Positions 27,101 to 38,182 of a stretch of DNA of 64,000 bases are shown piece after piece. A program made the position numbers and the translations under genes. Origin of the DNA: an uncultured Dehalococcoidia bacterium (GTDB taxonomy: Bacteria; Chloroflexota; Dehalococcoidia; Lucifugimonadales; CAJWER01). Location of the stretch: the NCBI GenBank assembly GCA_958296115.1, contig OY282442.1, positions 2,938,009 to 3,002,008 of the forward strand, in the 5' to 3' direction. Position 1 is the stretch's first letter. Every line of letters starts with the position of its first letter. The notes under the pieces were generated by a model. It did not search any database. It was not told where the DNA came from and saw nothing but the letters and a program-made list of their open reading frames with translations.

Positions 27101-27433
27101 CAGGTGGGTTGTCAAAAAGCCGCTGCCATATTGCCCGATCGTCGTATTGTCGTCAAGTTTCGTAGAGCCGTGGTAGATAAGGTGAGCCACTTCTTCCATA
27201 GTGAATCCGCGACCATTGTGCTGAAATACAAGCTCACCACATCCAATCTCAATGGAGGCGACGAGGCGAGTGTCGCCATCTGCAGAAGCGTCGCGAGCAT
27301 TCTGCAAGAGTTCCCAAATCCACCGCCTTTGCATATGTGCCCGGTTCGATTCGAGCTCCCTGAGGTTATTGAGGATGCTCTGTGCAGTATTCTCGGTGAG
27401 CACGCGAGCCTTGATATCGTCCTTGCTAAGCAC
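24158..27433 (-). CDS. Hsp90-type ATPase with C-terminal DUF3883 nuclease-like domain
   Basis: 1091 residues. Residues ~30-180 hold a GHKL/Hsp90-like (sacsin-type) ATP site: N-box RRWIWELLQNARDAS, G1 FQHNGRGF, G2 IGQYGSGF. A long helical middle of ~650 residues has no domain I recognise. Residues ~940-1045 resemble DUF3883, named from plant NO VEIN: RTGIGSDFEIEYDLIEEN then IGIELSRNDQTWLVEVKATR, the layout of a PD-(D/E)xK nuclease (Asp, then ExK). No HisKA, so not a histidine kinase. Proteins of this design often lie in phage-defence islands; that role here is inference. Codon use and GC are lower than in flanking genes, pointing to transfer. A strong promoter lies just upstream. Confidence 0.85.
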   Translation of the reverse strand: MLSKDDIKARVLTENTAQSILNNLRELESNRAHMQRRWIWELLQNARDASADGDTRLVASIEIGCGELVFQHNGRGFTMEEVAHLIYHGSTKLDDNTTIGQYGSGFLTTHLLSPVIDVSGQLDDRRPFEFRLKREISSAKALSDSMGQAWDEFFDESAAATSDTFTTRFRYPIGEDAVDVVEEGMKTLKQCAPFVVVFNSQFHRIDIESPEETTSFEVFGRTPLQQEGLQIVTVGVSNHGNRSERKYLLAEGARVSVSVPMEPTDDGSVCLPLGEIPRLFLGFPLIGTEDFSFPAVINSFAFTPTEHRDGVYLGQSDDEANQTNQAVIEEACGLHVKLIEFVAKSRWTNVHILADIPSITEQTRPKREWLYNRLEQLISQIRQTPAVLSGPTPIVPRDSILPITRETVGVETLWDLLSDVKALRDKLPERNEADGWRKAVESWAAIIDREATSFGEGYDGNKLVSYLEEKTKDANTDFGTLERLENTLHDDIDAVEWLNHLHQFLKEDGFDNVIRERHIVLDQAGRLDKLSELHRDNDVDNELKAIGDDILGLGFRGRLRDTRLTSLVDEMGKGELANKDVVQEIINELQWLEDTLIDEFTQASPRLLAWIVANRKWTHLTNFPAFSTRSGDGSCEVLWLSQKVGYDAEVPLAPTKAWAEDLQPYEDLFPWQCIMADDFFAVMPGADVWQMLSERGYVRTDVIVQSDKALGDFLPDEPLADGEHKTVNPVAVTDLILLAGDSGIMARVRNRPERARLFWSFLTEWLVTHDPEGLEIRTATCECDSSHRYFQAMWLVPVVRRSWVPQGGNIRDRATAQSLAKLLLSGGDWTPNSLSNTPTISKLLEAIRVTRLDLMRHFVVSDDKSRSDLDDAMTNILVSTGGDLSHISKFVEDMKTDEDLPNHLAERRKQRRVVHENQRLGGLVEDLVKEGLEDEGFTVKRTGIGSDFEIEYDLIEENEEIGIELSRNDQTWLVEVKATREQRVRMTARQAETAVKKGDGFLLCVVPVGQSGTNLEKDDIRANMRFVQNIGPRVEPLCVELGELNDLREDVTTPSDSDIQLEIESGTARIRVDNAVWHNGIRLGDLSAQFK

Positions 27434-27484
27434 TGCCGCTGAACTCCATCCACACTCAATGTCGATGAGACTCTCTGATGTTCA

Positions 27485-27513
27485 TGTATACTACGCCGGC
27501 GGGGGGTTGTCAA
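27485..27513 (-). promoter_or_regulatory. Promoter of the Hsp90/DUF3883 gene
   Basis: Read leftward: TTGACA (27513-27508), 17-bp spacer, TATACA (27490-27485). Transcription would start near 27478, 45 nt before the ATG. Very near consensus. Confidence 0.75.
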
Positions 27514-27602
27514 GCCTCTCCCGCCCAGCGCTGCCGGCCGCCGCCAACGACGGAGAGGGCAGAGGTCAGCCGTGTGCGGAGAGTAGCGGCGGCGGGGTGT
27601 CC

Positions 27603-27632
27603 TTGACTGGTTGGGGGGTTGTCTTCAATAAT
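27603..27632 (+). promoter_or_regulatory. Promoter of the GarR-like gene
   Basis: TTGACT, 18-bp spacer, AATAAT (27627-27632); start near 27640. It is back to back with the promoter of the large ATPase gene. Confidence 0.6.
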
Positions 27633-27697
27633 GCGGTGTGGCTGCGGCGGGATGAGGCGCTGGGCCTGATTTCGACTCGAACCGAAAGGAGACTGGC

Positions 27698-28594
27698 GTG
27701 GGAGACAAGGCTGTTGGATTCGTGGGCTTGGGGATAATGGGCCGGCCGATGGCGCGGAACCTGATGAGGGCCGGCTATTCGCTGACCGTGTACGACGTGG
27801 TCGGAAGCGCGGTGGAGGAGCTGGTGACGGACGGCGCCCAGTCGGCTGGCAGCGCGCGCGAGGTCGCGGAGAGGACGCCTGTGGTCATAACCATGGTGCC
27901 CGACTCGGCGGATTCGGAGGCGGCTATCCTCGGCGAGGGCGGGGCGCTCGAGGGGGCGTCGCCCGGCTCGGCGGTTCTGGACATGAGCTCCATCGCCCCC
28001 GCCACGTCGCAGAAGATCGGGGCGGCGTGCGATGCCGCGCAGGTCGAGTTCCTGGACGCGCCGGTGAGCGGTGGGGAGCCGAAGGCGATAGACGGCACGC
28101 TCGCCATCATGGTTGGCGGCAAGCGGGAGGCGTTCGAGCGCCACAAGGAGATATTCGACATCCTGGGGTCTAGCATCGTGCTATGCGGAGGGTATGGCGC
28201 TGGCAACACGACCAAGCTCGCGAACCAGATAGTCGTGGCCGCGAACATCGAGGCGGTAGCGGAGGCCCTCGTACTCGCCAAGAAGGCGGGGCTGGACCCC
28301 AATACTGTCTACCAGGCCATCCGCGGCGGGCTGGCCGGCAGCACGGTGATGGACGCAAAGGCCCCGATGATAATCGAGGGCGACTTCAAGCCCGGCTTCA
28401 GGGTCCGGCTCCACCAGAAGGACCTCCACAACGCCCTGCTCACGGGCAAGGACCTGGGGGTTCCGCTGCCTGTCACCAGCCTGGTGCAGCAGATGCTGGG
28501 CGCGCTGATAAACGACGGCAAGGGCGACGCCGACCACTCGGCCATCGCCAATTTCATCGAGGACATGGCAGGCGTTACGGTCAGCGGTGAGTAG
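27698..28594 (+). CDS. NAD(P)-dependent beta-hydroxyacid dehydrogenase (tartronate semialdehyde reductase-like)
   Basis: 298 residues. Rossmann motif VGFVGLGIMGRPMARNL is the family signature. Then DAPVSGGEPKAIDGTLAIMV (substrate-binding block), and the catalytic Lys in GNTTKLANQIVVAANIEA. Closest described functions are 2-hydroxy-3-oxopropionate reductase (GarR/GlxR) and 3-hydroxyisobutyrate dehydrogenase; the block LKDLxNALLTGKDLGVPLP-like (KDLHNALLTGKDLGVPLP) favours GarR. Start: GTG at 27698, with AAAGGAG 6-7 bp upstream. Single-gene unit facing the moeA cluster. Confidence 0.88.
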   Translation: MGDKAVGFVGLGIMGRPMARNLMRAGYSLTVYDVVGSAVEELVTDGAQSAGSAREVAERTPVVITMVPDSADSEAAILGEGGALEGASPGSAVLDMSSIAPATSQKIGAACDAAQVEFLDAPVSGGEPKAIDGTLAIMVGGKREAFERHKEIFDILGSSIVLCGGYGAGNTTKLANQIVVAANIEAVAEALVLAKKAGLDPNTVYQAIRGGLAGSTVMDAKAPMIIEGDFKPGFRVRLHQKDLHNALLTGKDLGVPLPVTSLVQQMLGALINDGKGDADHSAIANFIEDMAGVTVSGE

Positions 28595-28709
28595 CGTGAG
28601 CGGATAGGTGGCTGGCCCCCGGCCCGAAGCCCAACGGCTTGCAGGCCGCCGATGGCGGCCTGTGGCGCGGCTGCCCACGGAGACCGACCGCTAGCCTCGC
28701 CGGGGAGAC

Positions 28710-29177
28710 CTAAGCCTCGTCATCCGCCTTGGCTTCGGCGGGAGCGCGCCGGACGAGCTGGCTCTCGGGTTCCGGCTCCGGGAGCTCGTGGATGAAGTAG
28801 TTCTGGCCGTTGGCCAATACCCTCTCGACGACCCTGGTCGAGAGGTCGCGCGGGTACGTGCTGACCTCCCAGCGCGCGGACAGGTCGGCGCTGACCGCCT
28901 CGGCCGTCACGGGCTTGTTGCCTCCGGCGACCATGACCCTAAAGACGGCCTCCTTGATGGGCGTGTCGGGGAGCAGGTAGTCGTCGGCCTTCGCGCAGCA
29001 CCGCTGTATCTCGCGGATATGCTTCTCAGGGCTAACCGCGATGGCCGAGTGCTCGTTGCCCTCGGGCCGGTGCTTGTAGCACTTCCTGACGGCTATCAGC
29101 AGCGACAGAGACGCGCTGCTTCCACGGGTGTTCTGAGTATCCAGCTGGTAGCGCTTCGGGTCTTTCGTTTCATCCAT
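28710..29177 (-). CDS. Unknown protein with winged-helix-like region
   Basis: About 155 residues from the ATG at 29177; an upstream start at 29264 would overlap moeA by 11 bp and add a basic, unstructured leader. There are two Cys in the middle (IREIQRCCAKADD). From ~85 to ~135, TPIKEAVFRVMVAGGNKPVT, AEAVSADLSARW and TRVVERVLANGQNYFI look like a winged helix, followed by an acidic, Pro-rich tail. I do not recognise the family. It is 77 bp downstream of moeA on the same strand and may be co-transcribed with it. Confidence 0.6.
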   Translation of the reverse strand: MDETKDPKRYQLDTQNTRGSSASLSLLIAVRKCYKHRPEGNEHSAIAVSPEKHIREIQRCCAKADDYLLPDTPIKEAVFRVMVAGGNKPVTAEAVSADLSARWEVSTYPRDLSTRVVERVLANGQNYFIHELPEPEPESQLVRRAPAEAKADDEA

Positions 29178-29253
29178 TGCCTTGCGGTTCCCTCTCTGCT
29201 GAGATTGCGGCCGGCGGGGCTGCGTCCTAACCTTCTCCCTTGGGAAAGGGATG

Positions 29254-30564
29254 TCAGAAGACATCTTCGGGCCAGTCGATCATCTGGACCTCTACGGACT
29301 CCCCCGCCTGCTTGACGTCAACGTCTTCCGGGCATATGGCGAGGCCGTTCGCGCGGGCCATAGAGGTCAATATGTTGGAGCTCTGATGGCCTGTCAACCT
29401 TGCGTAGTACGCGCCGTTCTTCTTGGTTACCATCGCCCTGGCGTACACCCTCCGCCCGTCATAATTATGTATTGGCTCCTCGAGAACAGCCTGGACCACG
29501 CGGCGCGCCAAGCGGGTCCTGCCCAGCATCTTGAGTATGGCCGGACGCCCCAGCTGCTCGAAGCCCACGAGGGCGCTGACCGGGTTCCCTGGAAGCCCCA
29601 GGTGCGGGACTGGACTGCCGCCCGGGCGGTCCAGCATCCCGAACGCCAGCGGCTTCGCCGGTCTCATGCGGACCGACCACAGCCCGATCTGGCCTCTGCG
29701 GGCCAGTACATCCTTAACGACGTCGTAATCGCCCTTCGAGACTCCCGCCGAGGTGATCAGTATATCAGACGCGAGCCCCTCTTCGAGCTTGGCGTTCAGG
29801 TCCTCGACGTTATCGCGGGCGATGCCCAGCATCCTGGGTATCGCCCCAGCCCGCCGCGCCGCAACTGCGATGCTGTAGCTGTTGACGTCGTATATCCTGC
29901 CCGGCTCCAGTTCCTCGCCTACGCCTACGAGCTCGTCGCCCGTGGCGAGTATCGCCGCGACGGGCCGCCTGACGACCTCGACGCTGCGTCGGCCCAGCGC
30001 GGCGAGCACGCCTATCTCGGCGGCTCGGAGCACGCTGCCTCGCCCTAGGACAGTCTCGCCTGCGCTGACGTCCTGGCCCGCTGGTCGGACGTTCGCAGAG
30101 GGGGGAACCTCGCTGCGGACCGCTATCTCGGAGAGCGTCCGGCCAACCGCTCGGCGGGCCATCTCGTCGGTGTCCTCGAACGGCACGACCGCATCCGCGC
30201 CGTCCGGTATCGGCGCGCCGGTCATTATCCTGACAGCCGCGCCCGGGGTGACGCGGTCCTGTGGGAGTTGTCCGGCCGCCACGGACCCGACGACACGGAG
30301 GGTTGCCGGCGCGTCGTCAGAGGCGCCGCGGACGTCCTCCGACATGACCGCGTAGCCGTCCATGGCGGAGTTGTCGAGCGGCGGTATGTCGAAGGGGCCT
30401 ACGATGTCCTCGGCCAGCGTCTGGCCGTCGGCGTCGAGGATGGGCTTCGACTCCACGTCCAACACGTGGAAGCAACGCAGGATGCGCTCCCGCGCTTCCT
30501 CGACGCTTATCATCGACTCGTGGGTGTGGCGGTGAACCTGCTCTACCAATTCAGTATGCGACAC
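29254..30564 (-). CDS. moeA: Molybdopterin molybdenumtransferase MoeA
   Basis: 436 residues. The enzyme inserts molybdate into adenylylated molybdopterin to give Moco. Motifs: PPLDNSAMDGYAVM, RIMTGAPIPDGADAVVPFED, ATGDELVGVGE, ITSAGVSKGDYDVVKDVL and GLPGNPVSALVGFEQL, in the right order, plus the C-terminal domain IV (VYARAMVTKKNGAYYARLTG). The start used is 30564; an internal Met at residue 18 (MISVEEARERIL) also fits the family. It provides cofactor for enzymes such as the sulfite-oxidase-like protein at 44534-45559. Lies 39 bp downstream of pheT and may be read from the pheS promoter. Confidence 0.95.
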   Translation of the reverse strand: MSHTELVEQVHRHTHESMISVEEARERILRCFHVLDVESKPILDADGQTLAEDIVGPFDIPPLDNSAMDGYAVMSEDVRGASDDAPATLRVVGSVAAGQLPQDRVTPGAAVRIMTGAPIPDGADAVVPFEDTDEMARRAVGRTLSEIAVRSEVPPSANVRPAGQDVSAGETVLGRGSVLRAAEIGVLAALGRRSVEVVRRPVAAILATGDELVGVGEELEPGRIYDVNSYSIAVAARRAGAIPRMLGIARDNVEDLNAKLEEGLASDILITSAGVSKGDYDVVKDVLARRGQIGLWSVRMRPAKPLAFGMLDRPGGSPVPHLGLPGNPVSALVGFEQLGRPAILKMLGRTRLARRVVQAVLEEPIHNYDGRRVYARAMVTKKNGAYYARLTGHQSSNILTSMARANGLAICPEDVDVKQAGESVEVQMIDWPEDVF

Positions 30565-30603
30565 CCCGCGGGGAAATGCTTCTTTCGGCGGCCATCTTCT
30601 TCC

Positions 30604-33021
30604 CTATGCCCTCAGCTCCGCCCCGAGCTCGCGCTGGAGCTGACGGATGACGTCGCCCTGAGCGCGGTCTATGAGCTTCGCGGTGAGGGTACCCCTATCG
30701 GATTGGAATACTATCCTGTACGCGATGGACTTTCTGCCTGCGGGCACGCCCTCGCCCGTGTAGAGGTCGAATGGGCGGCTCGATCTGACCAGCTTGTGGC
30801 GGTCGATTATCTGCTGGATCCGGGCGGATGGCACGTCCTCGTCTATTATCAGGGCGATGTCCCGCTCGGCCTGCGGAAACTTGCTGGCTGGCGCGTAGCC
30901 AGCCCCGCGCTCACCGGCTGCTTGGAACAGGGCGTCGAGCGGGATCTCGAACATAGCGACCGCGGCGTCTTCGAGGTCGAACTGATCGAGGACGCGGGGG
31001 AGCAGCTCGCCGACCACGCCGACCGCGCGTCCGCCTATTGAGACGCGGGCGGTCTTGCCGGGATGCATGATGGCGTCCTCGGCGGCCTCGAACTCGGCGT
31101 GTACGCCGATGGCTGCGAACATGGACTCGAGGGCGCCCTTGGCGTCGAAGAAGTCCATGTCAGCCTGTGAGGAGAGCCATGACGCAGGCCCGCGCGGGCC
31201 GCAGAGCGCGCCGACGGCCACCTGGTTTTCACTGGGCAGGGCGCCGCCGGGGTTCGGGATGAATACGCGGCCTATCTCGAAGAGCCTGAATCCCTCGCCG
31301 CGTGATACTCGGCGGTTGGATTCCAGGGTCTTCAGGATGCCTGCCCGAAGGCTCGTGCGCAGGACATGCAGGTCCCGGCTCATCGGGTTCGCAACGCGGA
31401 GCGGCTCTTCGATGCCGTCCAGCCCGTTCACGACGTCCAAGGTCTCGCGGCTCGTCAGCGAGTAGGTGAGGACCTCCTGCATTCCGGCGGAAACGAGGGC
31501 GTCCCTGACGCGCTCCCTGAAGTCCTCGAACGGCCTGGGAGCTTGGTGCGGAATTGGAGCGCTCATCGCCGTCGTGGGAATCTCGTCGTACCCTGTAACG
31601 CGGGCGAACTCTTCTATCACGTCGTCCTCGATCCTGACGTCCGCGCGCCAGTACGGGGCCTCGATGACCATCTCGTCGTCATTGCCCATGATGCGCCGGA
31701 ACCCCAGCGACTCCAGCACGCGCTGGACGCGCTCCATCGGCGCGGCCATGCCCAGTACCTGCCTGAGGCGTTGGGCGGTAACGCGCACTTCCGGGGGATC
31801 GACGCGCCCGGGGTACTCGTCGATTATGCCTGCGGCGGCGCTGCCCCCGGCGATTTCGAGCAGCAGGGCCGCCGCTCGTCCGAGGGCGCGGGGCGCAAGG
31901 TCCGCCCGAATGCCGCGCTCGAACCTGTAAGAGGACTCCGTGCCCTCACCGATGGCGCTCTTCGCGCGGTGCGTGTTCGCCGGGTCGAAGTTGGCCGATT
32001 CGAGCAGCACGGAGGTCGTGGCCTCGGTGACGCTCGTAGCAACGCCGCCCACTACGCCCGCGATGGCGACCGGCCCTGATGGGTCGGCGATGACGAGCAT
32101 GGGCGGCTCGAGGTCGTGGGTCTCGTCGTCCAGGGTCGCCAGCCGTTCGCCTTCCCGCGCCTGCCGCACGATGACCGCGCCGTCCTTCAGCTTGTCGAAG
32201 TCGAAGGCGTGCATGGGCTGGCCGTATTCGAGCATCACGAAGTTGGTTATATCCACGATGTTGTTGATGGGGCGCTGGCCGGCCTTGATGAGCGCGGCCT
32301 GTAGCCAGGCGGGAGAGGGCCCGACCTGGACGCCCTGTATCAGCGCGGCGCAATAACGCCCGCACAGATCCGGGTCGTCTATCCGGACCTGCGCGAGGCT
32401 GTCTATCGGCGGGCCGGACTCGGTGTATGCCGTGTCCGGCTCGGTTACCTGCGCCCCGGTAATCGCGGCGACCTCGCGGGCTATTCCCAGCATCGAGAGG
32501 CAGTCTGGCCTATTCGGCGTAACCTCCGCGTCGAGCGTCGCGTCGCCCAGCGCGTCAACAAGGGGCGCGCCTATTGGCGCGTCGGCGTCGAGCGTGAGGA
32601 TGCCGTCGTGGTCGTCGCCGATGCCGAGCTCGCGCTCGGAGCAGACCATGCCGGAGGAGAGCACGCCCCTGATCTTCGCGGCCTTCAGCGGCTCCACCTT
32701 GCCGGACCTGTTGCTGCGAAGCATCGCGCCCTCCCGCGCGAAGGCGATCTTCTGGCCGGCCGCGACGTTGGGCGCTCCGCATACCACGGTCGCCGTCTCC
32801 CCGCCGCCGAGATCTATGGTCGGCAGGCTGAGTCGGTCGGCGTTGGGATGCGGATTGACCTCGACGACGCGCCCGACGAGGAGCTTGTCCCGCTCCCAGT
32901 CAGCGCCGATCTCCTCGACTGAGTCGATTTCGGTTCCTGCCATGGTGAGCTTGTGGGCAAGCTCCGCGGGCGGCATGGCAACCGGGACGTATCTGGTGAG
33001 CCACGAAATGGGTATGAGCAT
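30604..33021 (-). CDS. pheT: Phenylalanine-tRNA ligase beta subunit
   Basis: 805 residues from the ATG at 33021 (MLIPISWLTRYV); the open frame before it belongs to pheS in another frame. Domains in order: EMAP/tRNA-binding (RVVEVNPHPNADRLSLPTID, VCGAPN) at 40-150, B3/B4 editing domain (~200-380), B5 domain (PPEVRVTAQRLRQVLG) at ~400-470, catalytic-like core (EVLTYSLTSRE) and C-terminal FDX-ACB (ASKFPQAERDIALIIDEDVP, then DLYTGEGVPAGRKSIAYR). Forms the (alpha-beta)2 enzyme with PheS. 32 bp separate it from pheS. Confidence 0.97.
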   Translation of the reverse strand: MLIPISWLTRYVPVAMPPAELAHKLTMAGTEIDSVEEIGADWERDKLLVGRVVEVNPHPNADRLSLPTIDLGGGETATVVCGAPNVAAGQKIAFAREGAMLRSNRSGKVEPLKAAKIRGVLSSGMVCSERELGIGDDHDGILTLDADAPIGAPLVDALGDATLDAEVTPNRPDCLSMLGIAREVAAITGAQVTEPDTAYTESGPPIDSLAQVRIDDPDLCGRYCAALIQGVQVGPSPAWLQAALIKAGQRPINNIVDITNFVMLEYGQPMHAFDFDKLKDGAVIVRQAREGERLATLDDETHDLEPPMLVIADPSGPVAIAGVVGGVATSVTEATTSVLLESANFDPANTHRAKSAIGEGTESSYRFERGIRADLAPRALGRAAALLLEIAGGSAAAGIIDEYPGRVDPPEVRVTAQRLRQVLGMAAPMERVQRVLESLGFRRIMGNDDEMVIEAPYWRADVRIEDDVIEEFARVTGYDEIPTTAMSAPIPHQAPRPFEDFRERVRDALVSAGMQEVLTYSLTSRETLDVVNGLDGIEEPLRVANPMSRDLHVLRTSLRAGILKTLESNRRVSRGEGFRLFEIGRVFIPNPGGALPSENQVAVGALCGPRGPASWLSSQADMDFFDAKGALESMFAAIGVHAEFEAAEDAIMHPGKTARVSIGGRAVGVVGELLPRVLDQFDLEDAAVAMFEIPLDALFQAAGERGAGYAPASKFPQAERDIALIIDEDVPSARIQQIIDRHKLVRSSRPFDLYTGEGVPAGRKSIAYRIVFQSDRGTLTAKLIDRAQGDVIRQLQRELGAELRA

Positions 33022-33053
33022 GTAACCGCTTGGCGCCTCGTGATGACTCGTCG

Positions 33054-34109
33054 TCAGAATTGCCGCAGGAAGCGGAGATCGTTGCTGTAGAAGAGGCGGA
33101 TGTCGTCTATGCCGCGCCGCAGCATGCATATGCGCTCCACGCCCATGCCGAAGGCGAAGCCCGTGTACTTCTGCGAGTCGTACCCGACGCCTTCGAGCAC
33201 GGACGGATGGACCATGCCCGCGCCCAGAATCTCTATCCAGCCCGCGCCGCCGCAGATGCGGCACCCGGAGCCGCCGCACTTGAAGCAGTCTATCGCCATG
33301 TCCACGCCCGGCTCGACGAACGGGAAGAAGTCGCATCTGAATCGGACTCGCCGCTCTTCGCCGAATATGCGCCGGGCGAACTCGAACAGCGCGCCCTTGA
33401 GGTCGGAGAAGGTGATTCCCTCGTCCACCGCGAGGCCCTCGACCTGGTGGAAGTGCCATTCGTGGGTCGCGTCGGTGGCCTCGTATCGGAACGCCTTGCC
33501 GGGCACTACGACGCGCACGGGCGGCTCCGTCGTCTCCATGATGCGGGCCTGCATGGGGGAGGTGTGCGTCCTGAGGAGCATAGGGCGGCTACCGTCTTCG
33601 TCCACGTGGTCTATCCAGAGGGTATCCCACATGTCCCGCGCTGGGTGCTCCTTTGGGATATTCAGCATGTCGAAGTTGTACCTGTCCAGCTCCACTTCCG
33701 GGCCCTCTTCGACGCCGAAGCCCATGGATACGAAGACCTCGGTTATCTCGCGGATGGTCTCCGTGATGGGGTGGAGCCTGCCGTGTGGCGTGGGCCGTCC
33801 TGGGAGCGTAACGTCTATGCGCTCGGCGAGGAGATTGGCGGAAGCCTGGGCCCTGTGGAGCTCGCGCCTGCGGACCTCCAGGTCCTCTTCCAGGGCGGAC
33901 TTGGCGCTGTTCGCGGCTGAGCCGACGGCGCGTCTCTCGTCCGGGGGCAGCCCGCCCAACTCCCGCAGTATTCGCGTCAGGCGTCCGCCTCGGCCCAGGT
34001 AGGCGATGCGCCATTCGTCGAGGCTTTGGATGTCAGGGGCCGCGTCGAGCTCGCGGGCGGCGCTGGCCCGGACCTCCTCCACCTGCTGAAGACTGGGCCT
34101 GTCATTCAT
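33054..34109 (-). CDS. pheS: Phenylalanine-tRNA ligase alpha subunit
   Basis: 351 residues from the ATG at 34109; a TTG 11 codons upstream lies right at the predicted transcription start and is therefore unlikely. Class II synthetase: coiled-coil N-terminus, motif GRPTPHGRLHPITETIREI, motif 2 LLRTHTSPMQARIME ... GKAFRYEATDATHEWHFHQVEG (split here), and motif 3 GMGVERICMLRRGIDDIR. A FKCGGSGCRICGGAGW loop with four cysteines precedes the C-terminal catalytic part and probably binds zinc, as in several bacterial PheS. Charges tRNA-Phe together with PheT. Confidence 0.97.
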   Translation of the reverse strand: MNDRPSLQQVEEVRASAARELDAAPDIQSLDEWRIAYLGRGGRLTRILRELGGLPPDERRAVGSAANSAKSALEEDLEVRRRELHRAQASANLLAERIDVTLPGRPTPHGRLHPITETIREITEVFVSMGFGVEEGPEVELDRYNFDMLNIPKEHPARDMWDTLWIDHVDEDGSRPMLLRTHTSPMQARIMETTEPPVRVVVPGKAFRYEATDATHEWHFHQVEGLAVDEGITFSDLKGALFEFARRIFGEERRVRFRCDFFPFVEPGVDMAIDCFKCGGSGCRICGGAGWIEILGAGMVHPSVLEGVGYDSQKYTGFAFGMGVERICMLRRGIDDIRLFYSNDLRFLRQF

Positions 34110-34147
34110 AGGACGCGCCAACTCCCGATAGTGGATGAGCAAGCATA

Positions 34148-34176
34148 ATTATCAGGTCGAGCGGCGAACCCGTCAA
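34148..34176 (-). promoter_or_regulatory. pheS-pheT promoter
   Basis: Read leftward: TTGACG (34176-34171), 17-bp spacer, GATAAT (34153-34148). Both boxes match at five of six positions. Start near 34141, leaving a ~30-nt leader, so no T-box or attenuator fits upstream of pheS. Confidence 0.7.
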
Positions 34177-34307
34177 GGAATAGGCCCAAGTTCACCACTT
34201 GGTCTGGACGAGCGGCGCAATGATGGGAACGTCTGCGCGCGCTAACGTCAAGGAACCCGGCGCGCCAGCCACCGGGCCCTTTCGCCAAGAACATTGCGCG
34301 GCCCGCT

Positions 34308-36797
<2,490 letters not shown>

Positions 36798-36840
36798 GTG
36801 AATCTCCTGGTGGGACGTTTCAGAGATGCCGCCGGCCGAC

Positions 36841-38022
36841 CTAGTAGTAGCCTTCCTGCTCCGCCTGTACGAGACTCAGACCCAGCCGCCGCCGGTCCGG
36901 CTCTATCCGCAGGACCTTGAGCCGCACCGCGTCTCCCTCCCGCACGACCTCGCGCGGGTGCTGGATCATTCTTGGGGCGAGCTCGGAGATGTGGACCAGA
37001 CCTTCGACAGACCCCTCGACCCGGGCGAAGGCTCCGAAATCCGCGAGCTTGGTTATCGTAGCGTCCACGATGTCCCCAACGTGGAGATGCTCGTGGATGG
37101 TCTCCCAAGGCTCGGGCTGGAGGCGCTTGATGCTGAGTGCGATCTTGTTGCTCTCGGAATCGACGGCCAGAACCTGTACCTCGACCTCCTGGCCCACCTT
37201 CACGACCTCTTGGGTCGAGCGAACCGGCGTCCAGGAGAGCTCGGAGATGTGTACCAGGCCGTCGGCTCCACCCAGGTCTACGAACGCGCCGAAGCTGCTG
37301 ATGCCCGAGACGACCCCGCGCCGGCGCTCCCCGATAACGAGCTCCGAGACGAGCTTCGCCTTCCGAGTTTCCCGCAGTTCCTGCACGGCCTGCCGCTCCG
37401 ACAGGATCGCCCTGTTGCGGCTCCGGTTCAACTCGAGCACCTTGAGCTTGAGCTCTGCGCCGATGTACTGCCCCTCGGGCGACTCCGGGACGTCTTGGCC
37501 CTCGCCCTCTGGGTCTCCGGGCGCCCCACGCCTCTCCTTGGACTCCCGAATCTCGCGGAGCGCGCCTCGGGAGACGCTCAGTAGCTGGGACATCGGGACG
37601 AATGCCTGGACGTTCTCGACATCTACGATGCATCCGCCGCGGTTGAAGCCTACTATCCTGCCGATCAGCTGCTCGCCGCCTTCGAGGGCCTTCTCGAGGT
37701 TCATCCAGCCCTTCTCACCGAGCGCCTTGTCAAGCGACAGGATCGCCGCTCCCTCCGCGCTCTCGCCTCTGATGACGTAGGCGACGATTTCGTCGCCTAC
37801 CGCAGGCATCTCCGCGCTCTCACGGCCCACGAGCCGCATCTCGCCCGGCGGAATGATGCCCTCGGCCTTGTGTCCCACATTCACCAGGATGCCGTCGGAG
37901 TCCGACCGCATCACTATGCCCTCCACCACCTCACCCCGCGCCAAGGGCTTCATCGCCTCGATCGAATCGAGCAGCTCTCCCATGTCCTGGGATTCTGTCG
38001 TATCCTGTGGTTCGCTGGTCAC
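36841..38022 (-). CDS. rpsA: 30S ribosomal protein S1 (four S1 domains)
   Basis: 393 residues, four S1 domains: ~28-98 (GEVVEGIVMRSDSDGILVNV), ~113-205, ~218-287 (GERRRGVVSGISSFGAFVDL, GLVHISELSW) and ~303-373 (VGDIVDATITKLADFGAFAR, GLVHISELAP). The second domain is split by a ~30-residue acidic insertion (SKERRGAPGDPEGEGQDVPE). Shorter than the six-domain E. coli S1 and similar to those of Gram-positives and Chloroflexota. Helps mRNA reach the 30S subunit. Upstream is the 5S rRNA gene on the same strand; clpC follows after 43 bp. Confidence 0.94.
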   Translation of the reverse strand: MTSEPQDTTESQDMGELLDSIEAMKPLARGEVVEGIVMRSDSDGILVNVGHKAEGIIPPGEMRLVGRESAEMPAVGDEIVAYVIRGESAEGAAILSLDKALGEKGWMNLEKALEGGEQLIGRIVGFNRGGCIVDVENVQAFVPMSQLLSVSRGALREIRESKERRGAPGDPEGEGQDVPESPEGQYIGAELKLKVLELNRSRNRAILSERQAVQELRETRKAKLVSELVIGERRRGVVSGISSFGAFVDLGGADGLVHISELSWTPVRSTQEVVKVGQEVEVQVLAVDSESNKIALSIKRLQPEPWETIHEHLHVGDIVDATITKLADFGAFARVEGSVEGLVHISELAPRMIQHPREVVREGDAVRLKVLRIEPDRRRLGLSLVQAEQEGYY

Positions 38023-38182
38023 TTTATCGCCTTCTGGGCGCCGTATGGGGCCTCACGCCGTGCCTACCGCCCCATTCTAACACAAAGCTTGGGGAGCAAT
38101 AGCAACCGGCGCAGCCGTAAATGGCGTATCCGTACCCCAATCTTACGAACGTCGCAGGCCTGGCGCCGTAATGAAAAAGCCC

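Noticed and set aside
24158..27433. Histidine kinase reading of the large ATPase
   Set aside because: GHKL motifs are present but no HisKA helix, no receiver partner, and the C-terminus is DUF3883-like.
33022..33459. N-terminal extension of pheT
   Set aside because: Arg-rich translation of pheS in another frame; the PheT start MLIPISWLTRYV is at 33021.
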